A DNA stretch of 64,000 nt from Desulfovibrio piger ATCC 29098 (lineage in GTDB: Bacteria; Desulfobacterota; Desulfovibrionia; Desulfovibrionales; Desulfovibrionaceae), in contig NZ_DS996355.1 in assembly GCF_000156375.1 (NCBI RefSeq), forward strand, positions 262,646 through 326,645, given 5' to 3'. The number at the start of each line of letters is the position of its first letter. Positions within the stretch are counted from its first letter, which is position 1. Made by a program: the position numbers and the translations under genes. Positions 23,360-32,615 of the stretch are shown piece by piece. The notes beneath the pieces are model-generated. The model ran no database searches. It was not told the DNA's origin and saw only the letters and a program-made list of their open reading frames with translations.

Positions 23360-25453
23360 CTAGGCTATGCCCTCGGCGGCATAGAGGTCTTTCAAATCGG
23401 CGTATTCCTCGCCCCGGCGGTAGTCGCGCAGCCAGGCGCTGTCGGCATCCGTCCGGGCATCGGGGTTGTGCATGAGCCAGCGGTAGCGCTCATGCGTACA
23501 GGCAAAGAGGGGCCGGACCGGTACGGGTTCCGGCGTGGGCGTCACGTCCGTGATGGTGATGGTCTCCACGGCGGCGGCCGGGGCCAGAGCCGGGGCCGTG
23601 CTGTCGGCACAGCTGACGGTAGTGGCCGTGTCCGGCCCGTTGTCCCTGCTTTCCGGCAGGACGATGGTCGCGCCGGGGGCCACACGTTGCAGCTTGGCGT
23701 CCAGCCGCTTGACCTGTGCCCGTGCCCGCTTCTCGCGGGCGGCTTCCACGCGGCTCTGCTCGAAATAGGGGCGCGAGTTGCCTTCCAGCGTGGCCTCGCA
23801 GATGGGCCGTCCGTCCAGCGTCCAGCACCAGACGCGACCGGCATCCCAGATGTCGTACCGGACTTCCACGGCCTCCCCGTGGAACTCCGCCAGCTCAGGC
23901 GCGTAGTAGCGGCCGGAATAGAATTGCAGCCAGCCGTTGCGGGTGACGCGGCGCGCGCCCGGCATGAACAGCTCGGCCTCCATTCCCTGCGGTACGCGCA
24001 CCGGTGTGAAGCCCCGCGCCGTGAAGGTCTGCCAGTATTCCTCCGGGCTGTAGTGGCGCAGGCGGCCCTGCGCGTCCCGGTAGCGGGGAAGTCCCCGGTG
24101 CGGCGTGGTGTTGTATTCCTCCACACGGGCCAGGATGTGGCGCTTGAACTCTTCCCAGCTAGGCAGCACGGCCCGCTTGCCCGTCTTGAGGGCGGCCCGC
24201 GAGAGCTTGAAATTGCGGTGGGCCGCGTCCCCGTCCATGAGCGCGCCGGTATAGCTGGTCAGCCCCTGCGCCGCCCGTACCCAGAGCGTCTTGACCGCTC
24301 GTTCCATAAGGCCCTTGCCCTGCGGGCGGCCCGGTATGGCATTGGTGGGCGTGATCCCCAGACGAGTCATCATGCCCGTGCGGTCGTCCAGCAACAGACG
24401 GTTGACGTAGCCCGGCCCGCCATCGCTGTAGAACAGGGCCGGGACGCCGCCGTAACAGCAGGCCATGCGCAGGGCGTCCAGCACGGTCAGGGCGCTTTCG
24501 GACAGGGCCACGGAGATGCCCACGCAGCGGCGCGTGGCCACGTCCAGGATGGCCGTGATTTCCGGCTTGAAGGGCTGGCCGTGGTCAGGGTGCAGCACCT
24601 CCGCGTCAAAGGTGGTGCCGTCCGCCGTATAAACATCGGTGGGCCACAGCTCAGAGGTGTCGCGGCGCTGGTAGGGACGCAGCTTCAACAGGGCATTGCC
24701 CGTGGCCCGTCCGGCTTCGCGCTCAGGCTGGCTCATCTTGGCCAGCAGGCGGCGGCAGGCATGGACGCTGGGTGGCAGTTCGCCGCGCTGGCGCATGGCC
24801 CGGCACAGCTCGGCATGGGCCAGCGCCACGGTGGGGTGCTGCGGTTTCTGGTAATGGAAAAGAAATTCGGAGGCCCACGCGGGGGCCTTGGCTGCCGTGC
24901 GCTTGGGCGCAAGGGCCGCCTCGCCGCCAGCCAGATAATCGGCATACCAGCGATAAAGCGTGCGCGTGGTCAGGCTGTCACCACGTCGGCGGGCAAAGGC
25001 CACAGCCAGCTGTTCCGTGAGGACGGGCGACAGCTCGCCCATCCGGGACGACGTGACTAGGTGCGCCACGGCGGCCTTTTTGCCTACCAGAGGCGCGATG
25101 CGGTCCAGCTCGCGGCAGAAGGCCAGACGGGCCGTCACGATGGCACGTTCCCGGTCGGAGAGGGCCGGACCGTTCCCGGCGGTGCCAATAGGGGCACAAA
25201 TATTGCTGCCAATAGAAGCGCAAGCCGCGCTTTCCTCTATGATGGCAGCAGGTTGGCGCAGCAGCGCCGAGGCCAACCTGTCCCGTATCTCCGCAGGCAT
25301 GGAGGACACCACCCACAACTTGCCGCCGCCCCGGCCAGCACGGGGCAGGGCCTGCCAGCCCTCACGCTTGGCGCGAATATGCACACTTTTAACGGTAATC
25401 CCTAAATAGTGTGCCAGCTCCTGCGTGCTGTATGTGGTGGCAATGGTGTTCAC
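23360..25453 (-). CDS. MuA-like DDE transposase
   Basis: A 697-residue protein from GTG at 25453. The N-terminal end-binding domain is TYSTQELAHYLGITVKSVHI. The RNase H-like catalytic core has D278 (DVYTADGTTFD), D344 (FYSDGGPGYV) and E384 (RPQGKGLMERAVKTLW), matching the DDE spacing of Mu A. The Mu-type beta barrel follows, then a basic C-terminal tail that should contact MuB. A small duplicated stretch near residues 78-92 (ASIGSNICAPIGT) contains one of the 19-bp motifs. It catalyses strand transfer for integration and replicative transposition. Confidence 0.95.
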   Translation of the reverse strand: MNTIATTYSTQELAHYLGITVKSVHIRAKREGWQALPRAGRGGGKLWVVSSMPAEIRDRLASALLRQPAAIIEESAACASIGSNICAPIGTAGNGPALSDRERAIVTARLAFCRELDRIAPLVGKKAAVAHLVTSSRMGELSPVLTEQLAVAFARRRGDSLTTRTLYRWYADYLAGGEAALAPKRTAAKAPAWASEFLFHYQKPQHPTVALAHAELCRAMRQRGELPPSVHACRRLLAKMSQPEREAGRATGNALLKLRPYQRRDTSELWPTDVYTADGTTFDAEVLHPDHGQPFKPEITAILDVATRRCVGISVALSESALTVLDALRMACCYGGVPALFYSDGGPGYVNRLLLDDRTGMMTRLGITPTNAIPGRPQGKGLMERAVKTLWVRAAQGLTSYTGALMDGDAAHRNFKLSRAALKTGKRAVLPSWEEFKRHILARVEEYNTTPHRGLPRYRDAQGRLRHYSPEEYWQTFTARGFTPVRVPQGMEAELFMPGARRVTRNGWLQFYSGRYYAPELAEFHGEAVEVRYDIWDAGRVWCWTLDGRPICEATLEGNSRPYFEQSRVEAAREKRARAQVKRLDAKLQRVAPGATIVLPESRDNGPDTATTVSCADSTAPALAPAAAVETITITDVTPTPEPVPVRPLFACTHERYRWLMHNPDARTDADSAWLRDYRRGEEYADLKDLYAAEGIA
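25205..25223 (-). repeat. 19-bp recurrent motif, copy c (inside MuA gene)
   Basis: The reverse complement reads TTGCGCTTCTATTGGCAGC. A related CTATTGGCACC follows within 20 bp. It encodes part of the atypical segment near residue 80 of the transposase. Confidence 0.65.
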
Positions 25454-25467
25454 GTGGTATGTCCCTG

Positions 25468-25716
25468 TTAGTTATCAGAGGTTCTGGGGTCACACAGGTA
25501 TTTTTCCGGCGCGCCGTGGGTACGCAGCCAGTCCAGCACCTTGGGGCTGTGCAGTTGCCCCGACAGCGTCCGGTAGACAGCCACACTAGAGATGCCCAGC
25601 TGCCGGGCCAGTGCCGCGCCGCTCAGGCCCTGCGCGTCCAGCACTTCCTGCAAACGGCGGCGGTAGGTGGCTCGTTTGGCCCCCAGGGCCATCTTTTGGG
25701 CATAGGTCAGGCTCAT
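25468..25716 (-). CDS. Small helix-turn-helix regulator upstream of MuA
   Basis: An 82-residue protein. The helix-turn-helix is QGLSGAALARQLGISSVAVY, then RTLSGQLHSPKVLDWLRTHG. It occupies the place of ner in Mu, a Cro-like repressor of the early promoter, but the sequence looks more like an XRE/invertase-type helix-turn-helix than Ner. Its start overlaps the upstream gene by 4 bp, and the transposase starts 14 bp downstream. Confidence 0.7.
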   Translation of the reverse strand: MSLTYAQKMALGAKRATYRRRLQEVLDAQGLSGAALARQLGISSVAVYRTLSGQLHSPKVLDWLRTHGAPEKYLCDPRTSDN

Positions 25717-26138
25717 AGCTCGTCCTCCAGCTTACGCAGCTGTCTTTTCATCTTCTTTTGCTGGATCAGGGTGCGGGCGTATTCTGCCAGCTTGCGGTCT
25801 TCCTCGGTCATGATGTCCATGCCTACGCAGCGCAGCATGACTCGCAGCGGCTCCGCGTTGCGCGCCGCCGCGCAGAAGGCCAGCAGCGCCAGGATGGACG
25901 GCGGGTGCGAGGAATCCGAGGGCGAGAGCATCTTGTCCAGCGTCGCCTTGCCGAAGGCCGCCGCGTTCCCCTTGGTCAGCTTCACGCCCGCCAGCACGGC
26001 CAGCTCATTCATCATGTCCGGCAGCGCCTTACGGCCGTCACAGCCCGGGGCTTTAGCGGCCTCACGCATGGCGGCCTTGATGGCCGGAATGGCCCCCGCC
26101 AGCGAGGCGTAACCGTCAAAAAGTGATGCTTGTTTCAT
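25713..26138 (-). CDS. Hypothetical early phage protein
   Basis: A 141-residue helical protein; ATG at 26138 is preceded by GAGGACAGC. Notable segments are KQASLFDGYASLAGAIPAIK and MMNELAVLAGVKLTKGNAAA, with a basic end (QQKKMKRQLRKLEDEL). It is coupled by ATGA to the small regulator. Such proteins are common near the start of Mu-like early operons; no function is known to me. Confidence 0.6.
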   Translation of the reverse strand: MKQASLFDGYASLAGAIPAIKAAMREAAKAPGCDGRKALPDMMNELAVLAGVKLTKGNAAAFGKATLDKMLSPSDSSHPPSILALLAFCAAARNAEPLRVMLRCVGMDIMTEEDRKLAEYARTLIQQKKMKRQLRKLEDEL

Positions 26139-26205
26139 GCTGTCCTCGTGGTCCGTTTTCGTTTCCGGCAGCCAGCGCGTCACTGGCCGCCGGTGGGAAA
26201 TCAGC

Positions 26206-26550
26206 TCAGGCAAGGATGGCCAGCTTGCGGAGGAATTGCCGCATCTGGTTGACCGAAAGCAGGGCCTCCGCAGGCGTGCTGCCGCGCCCGTCTACGAAGA
26301 AGCGTCGCTCGCCGCGCAGGTCGAAGTGGGCGTGAATCTCGTACTTGCCGCTCCGAGGCGCGCCGGGGACCTGCATGATGGTGTAGTCATAGTCCCCGAA
26401 GTAGGCCCTCAGCTCTTCGCGGGCGCTGTCAAAAAACTTCTGCACGCGGCTGGCGTGGGTGTAGAAAAGGCCGAAGGGCGAGGAAATATGGTCAGGACAA
26501 TGGCTGAGGGGGTGGTCGGACAGCAGGTCCGTGGAGCTGATTGCGCTCAT
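26206..26550 (-). CDS. Hypothetical first gene of the early operon
   Basis: A 114-residue protein; the internal ATG at 26550 is preferred because AAAGGAA lies just before it. Segments such as SREELRAYFGDYDYTIMQVP and EIHAHFDLRGERRFFVDGRG suggest a mixed alpha/beta fold. As the first minus-strand gene after the operator region it should be expressed immediately on induction. No family recognised. Confidence 0.6.
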   Translation of the reverse strand: MSAISSTDLLSDHPLSHCPDHISSPFGLFYTHASRVQKFFDSAREELRAYFGDYDYTIMQVPGAPRSGKYEIHAHFDLRGERRFFVDGRGSTPAEALLSVNQMRQFLRKLAILA

Positions 26551-26727
26551 GGCATTTCCTTTTCCGTCCATGACGTGGCTTGAGGTTGATGCTTCGGTCC
26601 ATTTTCAACGTCCACCGAGACGTTGACCGGGAGCCCGCAGGGCGTTAGTTTCATTTGTGCGTGCAAATATAACTTCCCACGCCCCTTTTTTCTTTCTTTT
26701 TGAAAGAAAAGTCAACCCAAAATGAAG

Positions 26728-26747
26728 GTAAAACTTCTTAGTTTTAC
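26728..26747. promoter_or_regulatory. Palindromic operator O1
   Basis: GTAAAAC-TTCTTA-GTTTTAC is a perfect 7-bp inverted repeat with a 6-bp spacer. The half-site recurs at 26808-26836, so both are probably bound by the adjacent repressor. Position suits repression of the early promoter. Confidence 0.75.
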
Positions 26748-26807
26748 TTCTTTATGAAATATTATTATTTCCTAATGGGTTATAGAAACAGGGATGGCAA
26801 GTCGTGG

Positions 26808-26836
26808 GGTAAAAGTTCTTAAGAGAAAGTTTTACC
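26808..26836. promoter_or_regulatory. Palindromic operator O2 over the repressor start
   Basis: GGTAAAAG...GTTTTACC is an inverted repeat separated by 13 bp, ending one base before the repressor ATG at 26838. Binding here would block the repressor's own translation start and promoter region, implying autoregulation. Confidence 0.7.
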
Positions 26837-26837
26837 T

Positions 26838-27497
26838 ATGAGTAGCTTTGGCGAACGGTTAAAAAAAGTACGGGGAGGGCTGACACAAGCCGAATTTGCG
26901 GCCCTTTTCGGCATTCCGCAAGTAACATTGGGAAATTACGAAAGGGGAAGGAATGAGCCCCGTTTTGATTTTATCAAGCAAGTTTGCTCTCGTTTTGAAA
27001 TAAATGTCGAATGGCTTCTTTTTGGGACGGGAGACAAACAAGAAAGCATGGGGCATTCTCCCGCTCAATCTAGCTGTGATGTTGATCTGATTATGATCCC
27101 GATGGTTGAGGCCCGGCTTTCTGCGGGGCAGGGAAGCCTGCAAACAGACGGCAACAGTGAGCGATCCTATGCTTTCCGTTCGGACTTCCTGCACAGGAAG
27201 GGGAACCCGGACAACATGGTGCTCATGCGGGTGTCCGGTGATTCCATGCAGCCGGAGATATTGAACAATGATGTAGTATTGCTGGACCAGTCGAAGACGG
27301 ACATTCTTCCTGGCCGTATCTATGCGGTGGGGTTCGAGGAGGCGATCTACCTCAAACGGGTGGACATGCTGCCTGGCAAGGTCATCCTGAAAAGCGCCAA
27401 TCCGGCATATCCGCCTGTGGAGCTGGATATCCGCGATCAGCAGCGCGACGCCTTCCGCGTCATCGGGCAAGTTCTCTGGAGCGGCCGGGAATACTGA
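26838..27497 (+). CDS. LexA/CI-like phage repressor with S24 peptidase
   Basis: A 219-residue protein. The N-terminal XRE helix-turn-helix is GLTQAEFAALFGIPQVTLGN. The C-terminal S24 domain has the catalytic Ser in RVSGDSMQPEILNNDVVLLD and the Lys in AIYLKRVDMLPGKVI. A likely self-cleavage site, RLSAGQGS, sits between the domains. RecA-stimulated cleavage would induce the prophage after DNA damage; Mu's own repressor is not of this type. It faces away from the early operon across two shared operators. Confidence 0.93.
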   Translation: MSSFGERLKKVRGGLTQAEFAALFGIPQVTLGNYERGRNEPRFDFIKQVCSRFEINVEWLLFGTGDKQESMGHSPAQSSCDVDLIMIPMVEARLSAGQGSLQTDGNSERSYAFRSDFLHRKGNPDNMVLMRVSGDSMQPEILNNDVVLLDQSKTDILPGRIYAVGFEEAIYLKRVDMLPGKVILKSANPAYPPVELDIRDQQRDAFRVIGQVLWSGREY

Positions 27498-27514
27498 TAG
27501 AAAGCTGTTCGCCA

Positions 27515-27533
27515 GCTGCCAATAAAAGCGCAA
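27515..27533 (-). repeat. 19-bp recurrent motif, copy d (by the prophage left end)
   Basis: The reverse complement reads TTGCGCTTTTATTGGCAGC. It lies 18 bp after the repressor stop, where the Mu-type left end is expected. Confidence 0.65.
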
Positions 27534-27579
27534 AAAACGCGCGAACGTGTGCAAAAAATGATGCACGTTCGCGCGTTTT
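27534..27579 (+). terminator. Long hairpin after the repressor gene
   Basis: AAAACGCGCGAACGTG pairs perfectly with CACGTTCGCGCGTTTT, followed by CGTTTTTG. It terminates the repressor transcript. It could equally be part of the prophage end structure. The 250 bp that follow (27580-27829) hold no gene I can support. Confidence 0.8.
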
Positions 27580-27729
27580 CGTTTTTGGGCCTCTGCGCCC
27601 GAAACTCCTTGACCTTCGCGGCCTTACGCCCAGGTGACGGCCTTGGTCCCCACTGCCAATATTATCGCTCCCCTAGTCCTTCTACGTTTCTCGCTATCTC
27701 CCTAGAGCACCTGGTCTGCCTCATTTCCA

Positions 27730-27762
27730 CCAGACTCCCTTTTTCATCAAAAGGGAGTCTGG
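27730..27762 (+). terminator. Strong intrinsic terminator upstream of the island genes
   Basis: A 14-bp perfect stem (CCAGACTCCCTTTT with its complement) has a 5-nt loop and is followed by TCATTTTG. It insulates the island genes from the prophage. Confidence 0.8.
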
Positions 27763-27829
27763 TCATTTTGGGTACATTCAGTACAAGTAGTCATCAGGAA
27801 AAAGGTTCTTAGCCTGAAGGAGTCCTAAG

Positions 27830-28051
27830 GTGAGAGATGAAGTGGATACCGAACAAATTGCGCAAAAGTGGCTGACCGAGAAGCAGGTAAGTGTTTTGAC
27901 GGCAATGAGCCTTTCGACACTCCGTGCCCACCGTTTTAAGAGGTGTGGTTTACCCTACACGAAATTTGGGAAATCTGTTCGCTATGCCCTAGCTGATGTC
28001 GAGGCATTCATGACGGAGCACAAAATTTTTCCTGCAACTGGAAATCCATAG
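27830..28051 (+). CDS. AlpA/excisionase-like helix-turn-helix protein
   Basis: A 73-residue protein starting at GTG 27830, with GGAG 8 nt upstream. The core WLTEKQVSVLTAMSLSTLRA and KFGKSVRYALADVEAFMTEH is the MerR-like HTH_17/AlpA pattern of excisionases and small regulators of integrated elements. Next to a RepA-like gene it probably controls element excision or replication. No matching integrase is adjacent; the nearest is at 59544. Confidence 0.8.
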   Translation: MRDEVDTEQIAQKWLTEKQVSVLTAMSLSTLRAHRFKRCGLPYTKFGKSVRYALADVEAFMTEHKIFPATGNP

Positions 28052-28301
28052 TTGTAGATCCCCCTGAGTCGTGAACGGTGAACTAGCCCAGCGAAGGAGA
28101 AACCATCATGAGAGATCTGTACCCCCCTTAACCCACCACTCGAGTCTCTGGATAGCTATCCTACATATATCGTAAGAAATTTTTCCCCTTTCACTCTTTA
28201 GCACGGATTGAGTCCTGACTGCTGCTCTTTAAAAATTGAATAGGGATTTCAAGGAACTGTTTTAGTAAGAAATAAATTATAGTTACCTATAGGAGAATAC
28301 A

Positions 28302-30443
28302 ATGCTGCGTGATAAGGATTATGAGTTTCTGAAGTTTGCCTTTTTAAAGGAATTTATTCTAGATTCCGCAAGACATATTGAGTCTACTTGCAATCCGTAT
28401 CGTACTGTTTTTGATGATATAACCTATTGGCGTAAAAATGCTTTTTCCTATGTGCATTACATGAATGGTTATGATAAGGAAAAAAATTTCTACAATAACT
28501 GTATGGCTTATTATGAATGTGAATTGTATCAAGCATTACTTGAAGCACTTAAGTCAATGGGGATTAGCAGTTCCTCAATATTCGATGTTCATAAAATAAA
28601 AGGAACTGCTGTAATCGATGACATCTTAACTAGGAATTATGATGCATATCGATACAAACCTTATAGCCTTAAAAAGATAGGCTGTTTTGAATATAAAAAT
28701 AAACTAATGCAGTATTCTGATGAGATCGAAGATACTATATTTGGAAAAATAAAAATATACTATGTTAAGTATGAATATAAAAGTGAAAATAGTATAAAGC
28801 GCTTGTGGATTCCAGCAATGCATGCATTATAAAGGCAAGTTATAGGTCTACTTCCTCTACCAGCAACCTGCCTCAATAAAGAAAAGATTGAAAAAAATGA
28901 TACTCAGACAATCATATTTTTTGCTTCTAGTGAAGTTGCGTTAGAATGGTGCCTCATTGATAAAAAATATAAGTTACTCGATGACGGTAAATGTATAGTC
29001 TCTGGTATATTCGATGACAGGCACTATGAGGATGTAGATCTGAAAAATATTCTGCGCGGGAAGAAAGTTGTTTTGGTTGCTTCTCATGAAGATGAGCGTC
29101 TTGATGGGTTGAAAAATATCATCAAGGTACTTGAGGACTCAACTTACTTGTATATTTACCCTTGGCTCATTACAGAATTGCCCTATTCAAGAGAGGATTT
29201 CCACAGTAACAGCATCATGTACGCAAGAGCTGAAAAGAACGACTACTTTTCAAATTTGGAAGATCCAGCCCTGCTGCTGAAGAAAATCGAGAGGGAGGCT
29301 CTCTCCGTAGATGAGTACAAGAAATGGAGAAAGGCCATCACCACACCTGAGGTAGCTCCCGGAGGGGCTTCTGGGGAACTCTGCTTGGCCTCTATGAGCG
29401 AAATAATGGCTACGAGACAGATGATGCCTAAACAGCCACTGTCTTGGGAGAGGCTGTTTTCTCAGTCGTCGTATGTCATGCTGTGGGGGCCAACCAATTC
29501 CTACAAATCTCACGTTACGGCCAAGATCGCCTGTGGGCTTGCTGGAGGACATGAGGTGTTTGGCCTCAGCACAATGGGGAAACACAGGGTAGCCTACTAT
29601 GATGGAGAAAACGATGAAGAGGCACTGTGCGAAATCATTGCCAGGGTCGGAGAAAACTCCTCTCTCGAAAATCTCCTGTTCCAGAAAGCCCATATGAACC
29701 TCCTCAAGAACAAGGAGAAAATCTTTGAGGACTTACGCAGGCAGAACGTTGATATCGTCATTATCGACAACGTCAGCTCGCTAATTCCTGAGGCGACACA
29801 TGGAGGAACAGGATTTTACACTGACTTTGCCGAAGAGCTGAAGAAACTGGGGATTGCGATGCTGCTCGTCCACCATGCCAACAAAACAGGGCAAGCTCGT
29901 GGAGACAACACGCTGGAAAATCTGTGCAAGACGATTTTCTACGTCAAGACTGTCGGTGAAGGCGACCTGGAGAATGTTGACGACTGTTTCTCGAATCCAG
30001 TAAGGCAGGCTCTTCAAAAAGGAAATGCTGTGGTCCAGTTGTCCGTGAAAAAATGGAAGCAGGGGGCATGGCATCCTACTCTGATGCTGGAACATGATGA
30101 GAACACACAGCGCTTTGAGCTGCTTGCAGGCACATGGGAAAAAAGAGCTCCTGGGCACTTCGAGCAGCCGATAAACCCTGATACGGAAAGCACTCCCAAT
30201 TCCCGTGAGCAGGTAGTCAAAACTCAGCAGGAGATGGGCAAGGATGCCTCTCTTTCCCCTGATGCCAACAAGGTGCTGAAGGCAGTTGAAGAAGGGATAT
30301 CCGTGAGCAGGCAGGAGATCGAGGATGTCACAGGACTGAGCAAGAGCAAAACGATTCAGTGCCTCAGCAAGCTGGTTTCAGAGAAAAGACTGGCAAAGTG
30401 CGGTCAAGGCAAGGGGACCTACTATACCCCGATTACCCGCTAA
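28302..30443 (+). pseudogene. RepA/primase-like ATPase gene interrupted by one in-frame stop
   Basis: The frame starting at 28302 meets TAA at 28830-28832 and continues in the same frame, without another stop, to 30443 (713 codons in all). The sequence across the stop reads as protein (WIPAMHAL, stop, RQVIGLLPLPATCLNKEKIE). The RecA-like ATPase follows: Walker A LWGPTNSYKSHVTAKIA (about 395), AYYDGENDEEAL, Walker B DIVIIDNVSSLI (about 485), LLVHHANKTGQARGD. A helix-turn-helix lies near the end (SVSRQEIEDVTGLSKSKTIQ). An intact gene of the same size and architecture is at 38842-41055. Readthrough or reinitiation at TTG 29073 could still yield the ATPase part. Confidence 0.75.
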
Positions 30444-30473
30444 CCCCACTGGGAAACAGCGCAGTTGAGCTAT

Positions 30474-30512
30474 AAAACCCCCTTGGGAGGTTAGAGCCCC
30501 CAAGGGGGTTTT
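30474..30512 (+). terminator. Terminator after the interrupted ATPase gene
   Basis: AAAACCCCCTTGGG pairs with CCCAAGGGGGTTTT around an 11-nt loop, then TTCTGGTTTC. It ends transcription 31 bp after the gene. From here to 30916 I see no gene. Confidence 0.85.
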
Positions 30513-30916
30513 CTGGTTTCTTCCGTACCAATTTCGCCTGAATGAGGCCGAACTGTGGCGAAAATTTGGAGATGCTGTCTCCGTTTACGCTTCGTTTGCG
30601 TGCCCAATGCGTCGTAAATCAAGCGAATAATTTTCTATTTTCTAAAAAAGATGATATATTTCAATATGATAATCTAGTATGCCTGGGGAGAAATAATTTT
30701 CTGTAAAGGACACTTCTGAAACTCCTCTTCGCCTGGTGCTCCTGTATTCCATCTGCTGCTGAGATAGGCTGGTCTTTTACCCTTCCGATGCCTTGGGAGG
30801 ATAGCGACTTTTCCTGGCCATGTGCTTTCCTGGATTCTCTCTACTCCCTCAACCAACACTAACCAGACTCCTCCGGAGGAGCACGAGAGAAATATTGCTA
30901 AAACGGGACTTGCAAC

Positions 30917-31209
30917 ACCATTGCATTGAGGGAGGAATAGCACGCTTTTTGATTTAAGGAAAACGTGGTATGCCCGAGGCATAGAGTGTGCAGGATTTGT
31001 GGTATCCCCTAATTGGGGGGATGGTTCACGGAGCTTCCTCATCCAGGAGACGGAGAGGAGAAAGGTATTTTGTTCGCATCTGCACCCAGCTCGACACATG
31101 GAAAAAATTTCAGGTAGGCAAGCGAGTAGTCTGAAACGGCGCAGACATGGCTGATTATATCTTGAAGCTCTTTGAGAAGGGGTGATTTAGCTTTCCGCTA
31201 GGGATACGG
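30917..31209 (+). repeat. Direct repeat D, copy 1, ending in a dead hipA start
   Basis: About 290 bp that recur at 32616-32909 with scattered changes and small indels. The unit includes a non-coding leader of about 230 bp and the first codons of the HipA-like gene. Here the start ATG at 31147 (MADYILKLFEKG) meets a stop at 31183-31185 after a 1-bp deletion relative to copy 2. Indels within the leader show it is not conserved as protein, so it is probably promoter or RNA. Confidence 0.85.
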
Positions 31210-31352
31210 AGATCCCTCAAACTTTGTACAGGGAAGAAGGGGAAAAGCGTAATCCCCTCCGAGGGAAGGTAGAGTTTTGGGGGAGTTAAGAAATATCTCT
31301 CACTATTGCTGGTGTAGAGCCTAGTATATTTTATGTAATAATGGAGGATATA

Positions 31353-32369
31353 GTGAACTACTTGTATGGATTGCTTTATGTCATAGCTGTATATATATTT
31401 AATTATATTCTAATGAATAGTGACTTTTTCTCGATAAATATTTTTATAATGAGTTTGTATATAAGTCTTGTTTCGATATCTATATTTATGATGTATCGGC
31501 ACTATTCAGAGGTGCGCGCAATCTGTTATTCATCTTTAACGAAGGTAAGATTTTTTAGCACGATAAAAATTATTGCTTTAGCCTGTGTATCAAGTGTTAC
31601 TGCTATTTTTTACTGTGTAAATATTTCTTTGTATTCATGCAATGTTGTTGATGATTGGCGTGTGGCGGCTTGTCTTCCAATTATTTTGTTTGTATCTACA
31701 ATGGTATGTCACAAATTTTATAAAGAGTGGGGAAAACGGTCAAAAGCTATTCAAAAATCAATAATTTCCATTGCCTGTATAAGTGCCTTGATTGTCTCAT
31801 GTATATCTGTTTCAAGTTTTTATAAGATAAATGAATCCTTTAGTGAGAAAGAAAAATCGCTTATTTATGAAACTATAAGAGATTTAGGTTTTTCTTCTAT
31901 TCTTTCAAATGTAATACCTTTTTATGGAATATATTCCGATATAAAAGTTTATAAACGGTATTCTGATCTTGAAGATGGTAAAAGAAAGTACAATCCGTAC
32001 TATACAACATTCGGAGATGTTAGCACTGCTGCGTGTACGCTACCTAAAAAATCGTCTTTTATTATATTCATCAAAAGAATTGTTGTCTTTTTCGATGTAT
32101 TTTTTAATTGGCTGGCTAATCATCTTGGGGGATTTGGACTGTGTATAATGTTTATCCAGGAGTTTTTAGGTGAGTTTTCTTTGGCATCTATATACTGTAT
32201 ACAGTTGATGTTATGGTGCGTTCCGTTTGGCTCTGTCCATAAAAAATACTGCGAAGTCTACGGTAAGGATCCAGTATCTATTAAAAAATTTTATGTAAGT
32301 AATATAAAGGTTTTTGTGCTTATATATTTTTTTGTATTTTCTGTATTGAATATTACACTATTCTCTTGA
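31353..32369 (+). CDS. Multi-spanning membrane protein of unknown function
   Basis: About 338 residues. GTG at 31353 is preferred because GGAGG lies 5 nt before it; the ATG at 31341 has no binding site. Very AT-rich. At least six hydrophobic segments occur, for example LYGLLYVIAVYIFNYILM, IFIMSLYISLVSISIFMMY, IIALACVSSVTAIFYCVNI, and the C-terminal VFVLIYFFVFSVLNITLF. The central soluble loop contains YNPYYTTFGDVSTAACTLPK. It sits precisely between the two copies of direct repeat D, so it arrived with or created the duplication. No family recognised. Confidence 0.6.
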   Translation: MNYLYGLLYVIAVYIFNYILMNSDFFSINIFIMSLYISLVSISIFMMYRHYSEVRAICYSSLTKVRFFSTIKIIALACVSSVTAIFYCVNISLYSCNVVDDWRVAACLPIILFVSTMVCHKFYKEWGKRSKAIQKSIISIACISALIVSCISVSSFYKINESFSEKEKSLIYETIRDLGFSSILSNVIPFYGIYSDIKVYKRYSDLEDGKRKYNPYYTTFGDVSTAACTLPKKSSFIIFIKRIVVFFDVFFNWLANHLGGFGLCIMFIQEFLGEFSLASIYCIQLMLWCVPFGSVHKKYCEVYGKDPVSIKKFYVSNIKVFVLIYFFVFSVLNITLFS

Positions 32370-32615
32370 TGATTCAGGCGAGAATCCTCCGTTTTTTTAC
32401 GATGGATGCTGCTGAATATATGAAACAGCTCAAGGCCGCGTGGACTTTTTTTAATTTTCGTGAGCACAACTTTGTGAGGGGGAGGGATTCATATTTTATA
32501 TTCATCTATTTGAAAATACATAATATATTTATTCAAATCTTGTGTCCTGCTAGAAATTTTTCGAGGTGAACATTCGGGAAAGAAAATGGCTATGCCTGGA
32601 AATGGATTCTACAAA

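Larger units (their letters stand above)
26551..26837. promoter_or_regulatory. Divergent early/repressor control region
   Basis: This 287-bp AT-rich gap separates the repressor gene (+) from the early operon (-). It contains the two palindromes listed separately and a TTTTTTCTTTCTTTTTGAAAG tract. No gene is supported. In Mu the matching region holds the early promoter, the repressor promoter, and operators that also serve as a transposition enhancer. Confidence 0.75.
1..27580 (-). mobile_element. Mu-like transposable prophage, right end outside the window
   Basis: The gene order matches phage Mu in reverse: repressor, transposase A, target-selection ATPase B, GemA/Gp16, Mor, lysis genes, terminase, gp29-like portal, gpF, gpG, protease/scaffold, gpT-like capsid, gp36-gp38-like, sheath, tube, tail chaperone, tape measure. 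The Mu left end therefore lies on the high-coordinate side, past the repressor and near 27,500-27,600. The Mu right end (tape measure 3' end, baseplate, fibre, terminal repeats) is beyond base 1. I could not fix the exact terminal dinucleotides or a 5-bp target duplication. Reading frames look intact throughout, so the prophage may be functional, but only about two thirds of it is visible. Confidence 0.93.

Noticed and set aside
27549-27812. 87-codon plus-strand frame after the repressor gene
   Set aside because: It begins inside the repressor terminator hairpin and spans a second terminator. It has no binding site and no protein-like pattern.
30674-31099. 141-codon minus-strand frame over direct repeat D copy 1
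   Set aside because: The matching stretch in copy 2 carries indels that break the frame, so it is not conserved as protein.
32366-32569. 67-codon frame after the membrane-protein gene
   Set aside because: There is no binding site and no family, the composition is like the surrounding non-coding DNA, and it ends just before direct repeat D copy 2.
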